A DNA stretch of 64,000 nucleotides, taken from Alteromonas sp. CI.11.F.A3 (lineage in GTDB: Bacteria > Pseudomonadota > Gammaproteobacteria > Enterobacterales > Alteromonadaceae). Every line of letters begins with the position of its first letter. Position 1 is the stretch's first letter. Made by a program: the position numbers and the translations under genes. Location: the NCBI RefSeq assembly GCF_032925565.1, contig NZ_CP136708.1, positions 2,604,001 to 2,668,000 of the forward strand. The letters run 5' to 3'. Shown piece by piece: positions 18,616 to 26,121 of this stretch. The notes beneath the pieces were generated by a model. It had not been told where the DNA came from and did no database searches. It worked only from the letters and a program-made list of their open reading frames with translations.

Positions 18616-19179
18616 CTATTGGATTTTTTTACGTAGTAAATTAGATAGTAAATTAATTAAAAGTAATACTAAAATCCCCCATATCGCGTAATCAGAAGGG
18701 GGTAGTTTGAATTCTGCTTCCATTCGCTGCTTAACTGCTTCTTCCTTTGACATTTTTTCGCGATACAACTTTTCATAGGGTATTTTTTGTTCAACCTCAA
18801 GGCCCTTCATTTTTCTATAATAGCTTTCGTAAACTACATCAATAGCTCGTCCTGTAGGGAGGACTCTTGTTTCATACAGCTCTAATGCTTTATTAATGTT
18901 TCCGTGTAAAAAATGAGCTTGAGCAGCAGTATCTAAATGGGCAACATCATTGGATAATTCCAATGCTTCTGCTAAGTATTCATAGCCTTCAAGTTTTTCC
19001 TTCCGTTCCACATATCTCCATAAATAGCTATTTACCTTTTTTAAATCGCTTTGAGTAATATTTCTAGGGCCGGTGTCCATCGCTGACGATATACTTGCAA
19101 CATCACCAAAAAAACTAAGCCATCCAGCATTAGCGCTTACAGGAATAGCTAAACATATTAAAAAAAAGATTTTTTTCAT
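18616..19179 (-). CDS. Exported single-pass membrane protein with TPR-like segment
   Basis: About 187 residues from the ATG at 19179 (MKKIFFLI); an ATG at 19197 adds six residues. A signal peptide (LICLAIPVSANA) is followed by a helical region with TPR character (TAAQAHFLHGNINKALELYE, about residues 85-105). A C-terminal transmembrane segment (AIWGILVLLLINLLSNLL) ends in the basic tail RKKIQ. The topology suggests a periplasmic domain anchored at its C-terminus. I do not recognise the family. It follows an attC site, so it is a cassette gene. Confidence 0.7.
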   Translation of the reverse strand: MKKIFFLICLAIPVSANAGWLSFFGDVASISSAMDTGPRNITQSDLKKVNSYLWRYVERKEKLEGYEYLAEALELSNDVAHLDTAAQAHFLHGNINKALELYETRVLPTGRAIDVVYESYYRKMKGLEVEQKIPYEKLYREKMSKEEAVKQRMEAEFKLPPSDYAIWGILVLLLINLLSNLLRKKIQ

Positions 19180-19220
19180 TTTTATTTTTATTTCCATACA
19201 TTGTGAACTTACATTTCGGA

Positions 19221-19292
19221 AGCTAACGCTTCAACAATCGGCGAAGAAGCAAAAGGCAACTGTAATTGGTCCATTTTAAGTTTTTGTTAAGT
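19221..19292 (-). repeat. Short attC-like site
   Basis: On the minus strand ACTTAAC ... GTTAGCT bound 72 bp. ACTTAAC fits RYYYAAC exactly; the arms AACAAAAACTT and the GAAGCGTT end are asymmetric as in attC. It separates the decayed gene 19294-19562 from the next cassette gene. Confidence 0.65.
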
Positions 19293-19293
19293 A

Positions 19294-19562
19294 CTACGGC
19301 TTGAGTTTTATATTTGTAAAGTGCCACGTTACCCCATCTTTAGTTGGTAACTTTCCTTCAACCAAGTGAAAGCGATCTACTCGAATCCTTTCAAATACCG
19401 ACTTAAAAGTTAAGCCTCTCCAAGCTTAAGTTTATTTTTATTAGGAATTATGCCAACCCCCTCACTATCTAAAAGGCTATACTTGTCAGAGCTCTTTGTA
19501 TCTGTAATAAATATTAGGAAGCTTGCAACAATAACTTACAATAGTAAGCGCGATAAATTCAT
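19294..19562 (-). pseudogene. Decayed small exported-protein gene (cassette remnant)
   Basis: An ATG at 19562 follows GGAGAAAGCCAA with good spacing. It starts MNLSRLLL, is stopped by TAA at codon 9, and then continues as a hydrophobic segment (VIVASFLIFITDTKSSD) and YSLLDSEGVGIIPNKNKLKL. A shift of frame near 19430 is needed to continue as LTFKSVFERIRVDRFHLVEG and on to a stop at 19294. The protein-like texture across both lesions, the start signal and the attC right after the stop point to a former cassette gene of about 90 codons. Product unknown. Confidence 0.55.
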
Positions 19563-19592
19563 TTGGCTTTCTCCTCGAGTAATACTGTTCTT

Positions 19593-19848
19593 ACCCACTA
19601 AAAGTGGACATCCATGTTAAGCGTATGCCGCTTTTTATTCGTTCGGTATGTTATTCCCCAGTTTTGAATACTAGCGTATGCAAGTATAAAAAATCTCATG
19701 GTATTCGAAGATACAAGATTTAAGTCCTTGAAGCGAGTTGAATTTCTCCCCGTATATGAGTTCGACTTGCATAGGACTGAAGAATGATTCCATCACGGCA
19801 TTGTCCCAGAAATTGCTTCTTCTATTCATGCTGGACATTGCACTACCC
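19593..19848 (-). pseudogene. IS3-family transposase remnant (orfB 3' end)
   Basis: The minus strand encodes MNRRSNFWDNAVMESFF, the conserved end of the IS3-family DDE transposase including the catalytic Glu. It then reads VELIYGEKFNSLQGLKSC and a stop-containing FEYHEIFYTCIR*YSKLGN. The 3' side ends near TGTCCACTTTTAGTGGGT (about 19593-19610), like an IS3 terminal repeat. The 5' part is missing because the RAYT element begins at 19849. Two in-frame stops make it non-functional. Confidence 0.85.
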
Positions 19849-21150
19849 AGTTAACAAGACAGCCATAATTCGAAAAATACCAAAACTGTCCCTTAGTACA
19901 CTTTCTTTAGTCTGAATGGCTATTCAAACTGGCAAAGGAATCAATCAGAGTCAGGCAGCCGCAATGCCAAAAGCCCGAAAGTCGCAAATTAGTTTATTGG
20001 ATACGCCGTATTATCATTGTGTTTCCCGCTGTGTTCGTCGTGCCTTTTTGTGTGGCGAGGAAAACGGTAGAAGCTTTGAACATCGTCGCCAATGGGTGGA
20101 AGACCGTATTCATGTTTTGAGTGAGGTGTTTGCCATTGATGTATGTGCTTATGCTGTGATGAGTAATCATACGCATCTGGTGTTGCACATAGCTAAAGAA
20201 AAGGCGGACGCACTGAGTACGGAAGAAGTGATTCAACGTTGGCATAGGCTGTACAAAGGCACCTTAATCTCGCAGTGCTACCTCTCACCAGATTTACGCA
20301 AAGAGTTACATGAAGCCCAAATTAAAACGGTGGAGTTAACGGCTGAGATATGGCGTAAACGGCTATTTGATATCAGCTGGTTTATGCGTGCACTGAATGA
20401 ATATATTGCCAGGGCCGCCAATAAAGAGGATGACTGCACGGGGCATTTTTGGGAAGGGCGATTTAAATCGCAAGCGCTATTAGATGAGTCGGCGCTTGCC
20501 GCCTGCATGGCTTATGTTGATTTAAACCCGGTGCGGGCAAAAATAGCAAAGACCCCCGAAACATCTAATCATACCAGCATTAAATACCGTATTAACGCGG
20601 CCAGGGTAGGCAAAACACCCAAACGACTTATGCCTTTTGCGGGCAACTCAAAGAAAGAGATGCTACAAGGTATACCTTTTACCCTACCCGACTACTTACA
20701 GCTTGTTGATATAACCAGCCGATATATTCATCCCAACAAGCGCGGCAAAGTTGAACATAGCCTGCCTACTATTTTAGAACGTCTGAATATTGGACACGAA
20801 CAATGGCTAATCTTAACCACGCAGTTTGAAACCCGCTTTAAGCAGGCGGCTGGCAAAGTAATTCACCTTGAACAATACGCACACAATCAACATCAGCAAA
20901 GGGTTCAAGGGCGACAAAGTGCAATGCGGTTACTGGGGTAGCGTTTCGTCAAAATAGCAAATCTCGCTCAACTGATTGCGACTTTACGCTGGTGAAGGAA
21001 TAAATACACTAAAGCGCCTGTTACTCTTACGCACACTTTTGCTTTTTCTAACCATCAACTAAAAAGAAACGTTTACCTACACAATTAGCGACGAATATAG
21101 CCTTCGTAAGAAACAGCTTTACCTTTTAAAATATGCCTGTCTTGATTAGT
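19849..21150 (+). mobile_element. Full-length RAYT/IS200-like element
   Basis: An element of about 1.3 kb, from AGTTAACAAGACAGCCAT to ATATGCCTGTCTTGATTAGT, related to the ends of the 120-bp and 182-bp copies. It contains one Y1/HUH transposase gene (19916-20941) and a right tail of about 200 bp. It interrupts or abuts the IS3 remnant. It is probably the source of the shorter relatives in this window. Confidence 0.85.
19916..20941 (+). CDS. REP-associated / IS200-like tyrosine (Y1, HUH) transposase
   Basis: A 341-residue single-strand transposase. The HUH motif is in AYAVMSNHTHLVLHI (His near residues 84 and 86). The likely catalytic Tyr is in FMRALNEYIARAAN (near 163), followed by the family sequence GHFWEGRFKSQALLDESAL and YVDLNPVRA. 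It is longer than classical IS200 TnpA (about 150 residues) and matches the RAYT group (COG1943) with an extra C-terminal region of about 110 residues. The gene appears intact and could act on the related ends at 17636, 18481 and 21355. Confidence 0.92.
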   Translation: MAIQTGKGINQSQAAAMPKARKSQISLLDTPYYHCVSRCVRRAFLCGEENGRSFEHRRQWVEDRIHVLSEVFAIDVCAYAVMSNHTHLVLHIAKEKADALSTEEVIQRWHRLYKGTLISQCYLSPDLRKELHEAQIKTVELTAEIWRKRLFDISWFMRALNEYIARAANKEDDCTGHFWEGRFKSQALLDESALAACMAYVDLNPVRAKIAKTPETSNHTSIKYRINAARVGKTPKRLMPFAGNSKKEMLQGIPFTLPDYLQLVDITSRYIHPNKRGKVEHSLPTILERLNIGHEQWLILTTQFETRFKQAAGKVIHLEQYAHNQHQQRVQGRQSAMRLLG

Positions 21151-21354
21151 CCTATCTACTCTTACGCACACTTCTGCTTTTTCTAACCATCAACTAAAAA
21201 GAAACGTTTACCTACACAATTAACGACGAATATAGCCTTCGTAAAAGCAGCTTTAACTTTCCAAATATGCCTGTCTTGTTTTGTCTTTGTTTTGTCCTGC
21301 AAAAGCAGCTTTAGCTTTCTAAATATGCCTGTCTTGATTAGTCATTTTTGATGT
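21151..21354 (+). repeat. Duplicated right-end tails of the RAYT element
   Basis: After the full-length element, 21160-21286 repeats its last 127 bases (CTACTCTTACGCACACTTCT to ATGCCTGTCTTGTTTTGT). A short third copy of the final 45 bases follows at 21297-21341. A further copy ends the next element at 21972. Tandem extra ends without a transposase gene suggest aberrant one-ended events or recombination between copies. Confidence 0.8.
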
Positions 21355-21972
21355 ACTAAACAAGACAGCTATAATTTGAAAAATACCAAAACTGTCCCTT
21401 AGTACACTTTCTTTAGTCTGAATAGCTATTCAAACTGGTAAACAAGTCAATCAGAGTCAGGCAGCCGCAATGCCAAACAAGAGATGCCGCAAGGTTTACC
21501 TTTTACCCTCCCCGACTACTTAAAGCTTGTAGATATAACCAGCCGATATATTCTTCACAACAAGCGCGGCAAAGTTGAACATAGCCTGCCTACTATTCTA
21601 GAACGTCTGAATATTGAACACGAACAATGGCTAATCTTAACCACCCAGTTTGAAACCCGCTTTAAGCAGGCCGCTGGCAAAGTAATTCACCTTGAACAAT
21701 ACGCACACAATCAACATCAGCAAAGGGTTCAAGGGCGACAAAGTGCAATGCGGTTACTGGGATAGCGTTGTAACTAAATAGCGAATATCACAAAACTGAT
21801 TGCCACTTTACGCGGCGAAGGAATAAACACACTCAAGCGCCAGCTACTCTTACGCGCGCTTTTGCTTTTTATGACCATCAAATGAAAAGAAACGTTTACC
21901 TACACAATTAGCGACGAATATAGCCTTCGTAAAAGCAGCTTTAGCTTTCTAAATATGCCTGTCTTGATTAGT
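21355..21972 (+). mobile_element. Internally deleted RAYT element copy (0.6 kb)
   Basis: Begins ACTAAACAAGACAGCTAT and ends ATATGCCTGTCTTGATTAGT. It has the same left end, the same start of the transposase gene, and the same right tail as the full-length copy, but about 0.68 kb of the gene middle is missing. It lies directly against a broken cassette gene (21968-22081). Confidence 0.88.
21420..21765 (+). pseudogene. Transposase gene with central deletion
   Basis: Relative to the gene at 19916, the ATG has become ATA (21420). The first 50 or so bases are retained, and the sequence then jumps at GCCAAA to the region encoding QGLPFTLPDYLKLVDITSRY through to the common C-terminus QSAMRLLG. Both the HUH motif and the catalytic Tyr region are lost. 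An ATG-initiated 93-codon frame at 21484 encodes only the C-terminal part. Confidence 0.9.
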
Positions 21973-22081
21973 CACTGCGTCGACATTTAGTCACTAGAGG
22001 TTCTGCCCACATAGACTCGCCACCAATCATCCAGTGATTGGGCAAAGATACGTGAACTTTAACTAATCCTTCGTTGCTCAT
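21968..22081 (-). pseudogene. 5' fragment of a cassette gene (DUF4265-like), cut by RAYT element
   Basis: ATG at 22081 lies 7 bases from the GTTAGGC end of the attC at 22088. The frame reads MSNEGLVKVHVSLPNHW and GGESMWAEPL, a pattern I associate with the start of DUF4265 proteins (an E-x-x-WAEPL motif early in the protein), then runs into the RAYT end and stops at 21968. Only about 35 native codons remain. The family assignment rests on a short motif. Confidence 0.6.
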
Positions 22082-22087
22082 TTAGAT

Positions 22088-22194
22088 GCCTAACTTTTGA
22101 ATAAGGGCGCAGGCTCGTAGGGCATAATGGCGAAGCCGCCCTGCGTGTATGCGTCCCAGCGAACGAAGTGAGTGAGTTTATTGAGTTGTTAGGC
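22088..22194 (-). repeat. attC site of the SIR2-HerA cassette
   Basis: Perfect 7-mers GCCTAAC and GTTAGGC bound a 107-bp imperfect palindrome with inner arms GCAGGGCGGCTTCG and GCCCTACGAGCCTGC. It begins 6 bases after the herA stop codon. This is one of the two cleanest attC sites in the window and marks the 3' end of the defence cassette. Confidence 0.88.
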
Positions 22195-22199
22195 GCACA

Positions 22200-23930
22200 T
22201 TACTGAATGTTTTGCTTTCTCCAGTTGTCTATTGCTTTATTTAACCGGCCAGCTGTTACATCACCTTGCCATTCCTTCCAGAATTCGATAGTGCCACTAT
22301 CTGGTTTGTTATTAGGCTCATCTATGCGTATACGGCTAGGCAATAAGCTTGCGTCTCCGACAACAAGCGCTTCACCAGTATCTAAAGTAGGTAAAATATC
22401 ACTAAAACCACCAAGACTATCTGGGAGTAGTTTTTTAATGACAGATTGATCATCCGAATTAGTAAGCCTCATAGCCACAAAGTTACTGCATTGGCTAAGT
22501 ATAGTCTTATTCACTTCTGATGGTCTTTGTGTGACAACCACTAAGCTAACTCCGTACTTTCTGCCTTCTTTAGCTATGCGTTCGAAAATTTGAATAGATA
22601 TATCATCCGATACTCCGGACACATTTTTATTAGGAATATACAGATGGGCTTCATCACATAAGATTGCTACGGGATGGCGTTCTTCAGAAGGAGTCCACTG
22701 TTGAACAGAAAAGGCGAGGCGAGCTACTAATGAAACGATTAGCGGAAGCACATCTGACGGTACTTCTGAAAAGTTAATTATCTTAACTCCTCCATTTCCA
22801 TTTTCATCGTTGCTTCCTAAAAGGGCATCAGCTAACCTATTTAACCAGTCAAACTCTAAAACATCTACTCCGCCTTGAAATAAAAATCCTAATCGACGAT
22901 CTGATATTTTATTTTCTAAACGAGAAATCATTCTGCTTAGTTTACCGTTAAATTCACCAGCTTTATCGGATCCTGCTCTGGCACCTGGTATACGCTCAAC
23001 ATTGATGGCATTTAACTCTTGTATTAATGATGTCAAATCAAAAGGAACTGGGCTATCAACTGTAAAGTTGTCTAAAATATCCTGATAGCAACCCTCTTCT
23101 AAGTATTTTGTTTTAGCTGAATTGACTTCTCTCGCCATAAGCATTGCTTGGTTTGGTGCATTTTGGTCACTTCGATCAACAAATAATGAAACCAATGCTT
23201 CATATGATAGCAACCAGTAAGGTAGGTAAATGGCACCGTCAGCCAATGTTCGATTTGATTCTATATCACTTGGGCCTGCCACTTTAAAGTGACTAATGCC
23301 ATCTCCTTTTAAGGGAGAATACTCCCCGTGAAGGTCAAAAATTATGGCATTTGAATTTTTTAGTTCAGAAACTTGCTCAATGATTCTAGCCGTAGTCCAA
23401 GATTTACCAGCCCCAGTGCTTCCTCCGATAAAAGCATGTCGCTGAAAAAACTTATTACCATTTAAGTAAGCTACCGCATTTTCATCTAAGGTATATTTAC
23501 CTAATGCTAATGAATTGCCATCAGCTTCTGCATGTGAAATAACTCTCATGAATGAGGTTAACTTTTCGCCTTCCAATGCAAAACAATTCGCATCAATTTC
23601 AGGCACGCTTTCTAGTGTACGGCGAAATATATTTCTTTTTATACCGTCAGCATCAATCAAAGAACCAATCAATGCCACTTTACATAAATTCTGTTCGTCA
23701 GTTGGCTCTTCATCTTCTTCAATAGCAGAAGGTATTAGCTTTTTCCTTGTAACCTGATTGATAATTCCAATCAAGTGCTGCCCGGGCTTACTACTTTGTA
23801 ATACGGCTAACCTATTAACCTGCAATCTTTTTAAAAGTTCAGCATCATAAACCTCTACAACAACAGTTGCTGTATCTACTGAAGCTACGCTTCCCAATGC
23901 TTCATCGTCATTAAAATTAAAAATAGTCAT
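22200..23930 (-). CDS. HerA-type (DUF87) ATPase of a SIR2-HerA defence module
   Basis: A 576-residue hexameric-type HerA/FtsK-superfamily ATPase. A beta-barrel HAS-like N-terminus precedes Walker A in FIGGSTGAGKSWTTARI (about residues 165-180). AIIFDLHGEYSPL follows, then Walker B AILCDEAHLYIP (near 420) and the sensor stretch VVTQRPSEVNKTILSQC. In SIR2-HerA systems the ATPase assembles with the NADase and controls or adds nuclease/helicase activity against phage. The gene starts 8 bases after the SIR2 gene, and both lie between attC sites as one cassette. Confidence 0.92.
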   Translation of the reverse strand: MTIFNFNDDEALGSVASVDTATVVVEVYDAELLKRLQVNRLAVLQSSKPGQHLIGIINQVTRKKLIPSAIEEDEEPTDEQNLCKVALIGSLIDADGIKRNIFRRTLESVPEIDANCFALEGEKLTSFMRVISHAEADGNSLALGKYTLDENAVAYLNGNKFFQRHAFIGGSTGAGKSWTTARIIEQVSELKNSNAIIFDLHGEYSPLKGDGISHFKVAGPSDIESNRTLADGAIYLPYWLLSYEALVSLFVDRSDQNAPNQAMLMAREVNSAKTKYLEEGCYQDILDNFTVDSPVPFDLTSLIQELNAINVERIPGARAGSDKAGEFNGKLSRMISRLENKISDRRLGFLFQGGVDVLEFDWLNRLADALLGSNDENGNGGVKIINFSEVPSDVLPLIVSLVARLAFSVQQWTPSEERHPVAILCDEAHLYIPNKNVSGVSDDISIQIFERIAKEGRKYGVSLVVVTQRPSEVNKTILSQCSNFVAMRLTNSDDQSVIKKLLPDSLGGFSDILPTLDTGEALVVGDASLLPSRIRIDEPNNKPDSGTIEFWKEWQGDVTAGRLNKAIDNWRKQNIQ

Positions 23931-23938
23931 ATATTCCC

Positions 23939-24958
23939 TTACATTATTAAATTCATGAACCCCTTGAGTGACCAGAACTCGCCTTCTACTTCTACTGGCC
24001 CTTTCAATAGGGAGCTATAAATTTTAGATTTGTTATTCGCAGATGCTTCGATAGCTAGATAATTAGCTGTATTTTCATTTCCAATAAATTCTTTCGTAGC
24101 TTCAGTCAATTCATAAGTTATGATAGTTACTGAAGCGCCATTATTTGCACACCGATTCACTAGTTTCGTTTGAATGTGATCATCATTGAAACCAAAGCCA
24201 ACACATAAATAAGCCGTGGCTTTGTCCATTACATCGTCAGATTCATGGATAATTGTTTTATAGGGTTCTTTATGAGTACTACGGTACTTTTCAATACCGG
24301 GTGTTACTATTAATGGCGTTAGGTCGTTAGGGATTTTATTGATGTTGCTTAAAGATGTAATCACACCATTAGAATTAGTGAACCAACCTAGGGAACCATG
24401 TACTTTCCATATATTTACCTGCCTGGAGCAAGATAAGTAGTCTTTCTTGGCGGTATAGCCTCTATAGCCATGAGAGAAACCACTGTAATGATGTATATTT
24501 TCTTGCTCGCATGCATATTCTGCTAACCTGTCATAATTGGGCGTTATTATATTTAGCTCTTTAGCTGTACTCCTAAACATGTGTTTTAACAGCTTGCCTA
24601 AAGGAAACAGTGAGATGTTATTTAGTGATTCCTCAAATACTTTAAAATCTTCAGGTGCTAGAAGGTTCCATGTTTCAGAAACCACCCTACCAGTTAGTTC
24701 AGATGACAATGGAACATCATGTAGCGCTGTTTCTAAATCTATATCCTCTTTCAATTTTTCACAAAAATTACGCCAAGAAGTTTGTTCATTGTCGTGTAAA
24801 TCATTCACCTCAACATTCGCCATCAGGTGCTGTGCTAGCTGCCACATTCCGGACATTCCAAAAGCAGCCGAAGCCCCACTTCCTAAAATAATAACAGGAG
24901 TATTTTTGTAATAATCTTGAGCTTGTTTTGATATTTTATCTAGGATTCCCTCAGGCAT
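23939..24958 (-). CDS. SIR2-family NADase of a SIR2-HerA defence module
   Basis: A 339-residue SIR2-domain protein. NAD-binding and catalytic features are intact: VIILGSGASAAFGMSG (residues about 22-37), NIITPNYDRLAEYA with the conserved Asn near 141, KVHGSLGW with the catalytic His near 187, and CVGFGFND near 254. Such bacterial SIR2 proteins deplete NAD+ when triggered by phage, giving abortive infection. Placement immediately upstream of a HerA ATPase matches the described SIR2-HerA defence type. The cassette start lies at the attC 44 bases upstream of the ATG. Confidence 0.92.
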   Translation of the reverse strand: MPEGILDKISKQAQDYYKNTPVIILGSGASAAFGMSGMWQLAQHLMANVEVNDLHDNEQTSWRNFCEKLKEDIDLETALHDVPLSSELTGRVVSETWNLLAPEDFKVFEESLNNISLFPLGKLLKHMFRSTAKELNIITPNYDRLAEYACEQENIHHYSGFSHGYRGYTAKKDYLSCSRQVNIWKVHGSLGWFTNSNGVITSLSNINKIPNDLTPLIVTPGIEKYRSTHKEPYKTIIHESDDVMDKATAYLCVGFGFNDDHIQTKLVNRCANNGASVTIITYELTEATKEFIGNENTANYLAIEASANNKSKIYSSLLKGPVEVEGEFWSLKGFMNLIM

Positions 24959-25001
24959 AACATTCCTTATATTTGCTGATGAGTATGATCTTGCCTTGTG
25001 C

Positions 25002-25092
25002 GCCTAACGCCCTAATTTGGTGGCACAAACGCATGGGCTATACTGCGAAGCAGAGCCCGCGTGTTTGTGTCCCCAACATTTGTTTGTTAGCA
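25002..25092 (-). repeat. attC site upstream of the SIR2-HerA cassette
   Basis: On the minus strand TGCTAAC ... GTTAGGC bound 91 bp with long complementary arms (GGGACACAAACACGCGGGCT / AGCCCATGCGTTTGTG) and tip CTGCTTCGCAG. It starts 3 bases after the stop codon of the 25095 gene and defines the other edge of the defence cassette. Confidence 0.9.
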
Positions 25093-25094
25093 CT

Positions 25095-25586
25095 TTACTT
25101 CACGGCCTCTTGCTCCAAGAACAATGGCAAATTATTTAGTTTATCTTTTAGGCTGGAGTATTTATTTTCAAAAAACAACTGAAAGGCTTCTTTTACCTCT
25201 AGAGAGTCTTCCGTCAAATAGATTTTTATCCAACGAATCTGTTTCTCTTTACCAAATCCGAACAGAGTCTTTTTTACTGTGGGCTCCACTATTCCGATTA
25301 GATAAGCGAATTCGTTGGGCTTTCCCACCACCGAGACAAACAAATCAACATTAGCTGATTTGTTTTTAACAGAAATAGTTGCTTCGCTTCCACCGTTACT
25401 TTGACCTACTTCTTCTTGCCACGGGAAGCTATTAAATTCACTTAAAAATAAATCGTAGGTTGCGATGCCTTTTAAGTCGTACTGATCGAAGTCATAGCCC
25501 GCATGCTGTATATCGTATGTGAATTGTGTTTCTGCCAAAGCTACATTCCATGTAAGTAAAGTGAACAAAAAAAGCAGTGATTTCAT
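25095..25586 (-). CDS. Exported protein of unknown function (cassette gene)
   Basis: About 163 residues from the ATG at 25586 (MKSLLFLFTLL), with signal peptide cleavage after NVALA; an in-frame start at 25607 would overlap the attC. The mature part begins ETQFTYDIQHAGYDFDQYD. It has no cysteine-rich or membrane segment after the signal. A 170-codon frame starting in the recombination site is typical of cassette annotation errors, hence my shorter start. I do not recognise the family. Confidence 0.7.
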   Translation of the reverse strand: MKSLLFLFTLLTWNVALAETQFTYDIQHAGYDFDQYDLKGIATYDLFLSEFNSFPWQEEVGQSNGGSEATISVKNKSANVDLFVSVVGKPNEFAYLIGIVEPTVKKTLFGFGKEKQIRWIKIYLTEDSLEVKEAFQLFFENKYSSLKDKLNNLPLFLEQEAVK

Positions 25587-25591
25587 ATGGG

Positions 25592-25677
25592 TGCTAACGC
25601 CTAACATAAAGGGCCGGAGCTGCGAAGCAGCGGAGGTCCAGCCCGTTTACGGGCGATCTTTGATGTTATTGTTATGT
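25592..25677 (-). repeat. attC-like site
   Basis: On the minus strand ACATAAC ... GTTAGGC (followed by a second GTTAGCA) bound about 86 bp. The arms GGACCTCCGCTGCTTCG and CGCAGCTCCGGCCC pair. It lies between two minus-strand cassette genes. Confidence 0.75.
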
Positions 25678-25700
25678 GATTATACTGTATAGACAACATA

Positions 25701-25976
25701 CTAACCGTTGGTTATTTGGTAGTTACGCTTAACATTTTTGCTTACTTTACCCCAGTTTGAATTCTGTACTCTCGATTGATGAAAATCGAAATCTTCTTGA
25801 GAATTGAACTCTTCGTAAACCTCGTACCGGGTAGGTATATTCTCATCTTGAACAACGGAAAATGTAATACACCCCTTTTCTTCTTGAGTTAATTTGGTGT
25901 GAACCTCTAACTCCCTTTTTATCAGGGTAAGCTCTGATTCGGGAACATCAATAAATCCTTTTAGTGTAACTTTCAT
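25701..25976 (-). CDS. Antibiotic biosynthesis monooxygenase (ABM)-domain protein
   Basis: A 91-residue protein from the ATG at 25976 (MKVTLKGFIDVPE), preceded by AGGAAG. It has the ferredoxin-like ABM/YgiN pattern: an N-terminal strand, HTKLTQEEKGCITFSVVQDE, then TRYEVYEEFNSQEDFDFHQ with the conserved EVYEE...FDFHQ stretch. Members are quinol monooxygenases or haem-degrading/unknown small enzymes. The usual family length is 95-110, so it is slightly short but complete. The IS110-type element inserted just upstream may have removed or replaced its promoter. Confidence 0.8.
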   Translation of the reverse strand: MKVTLKGFIDVPESELTLIKRELEVHTKLTQEEKGCITFSVVQDENIPTRYEVYEEFNSQEDFDFHQSRVQNSNWGKVSKNVKRNYQITNG

Positions 25977-26017
25977 CTGACTTCCTAGTTCACATAGACA
26001 CAATGACTCCCTGAGAA

Positions 26018-26121
26018 ATGCTAGCCTCCGCATTTTCGTGGGTTAACTTTTCAGCCACCGGAGCGCCGGCCGGAGTCCATTATTAGTTTGCTTAAGACTA
26101 AATCATTTGGAGGCTAGCATG
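26018..26121 (+). promoter_or_regulatory. Inverted repeat masking the transposase start site
   Basis: ATGCTAGCCTCC (26018-26029) is perfectly complementary to GGAGGCTAGCAT (26109-26120), which holds the Shine-Dalgarno GGAGG and the ATG of the transposase. RNA that enters from outside and reads the whole left end could fold and hide the start, as IS elements often do to prevent activation by neighbouring promoters. RNA starting inside the IS would escape. Confidence 0.6.

Noticed and set aside
24973..25182. A plus-strand frame over the attC at 25002
   Set aside because: It reads across the recombination site and the end of a minus-strand gene; no ribosome-binding site.
26041..26075. Half attC site left of the internal inverted repeat of the IS110-type element
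   Set aside because: GTTAACC with a GC-rich arm looked attC-like, but this stretch lies inside the IS once the ATGACTCCC repeats are taken as its ends.
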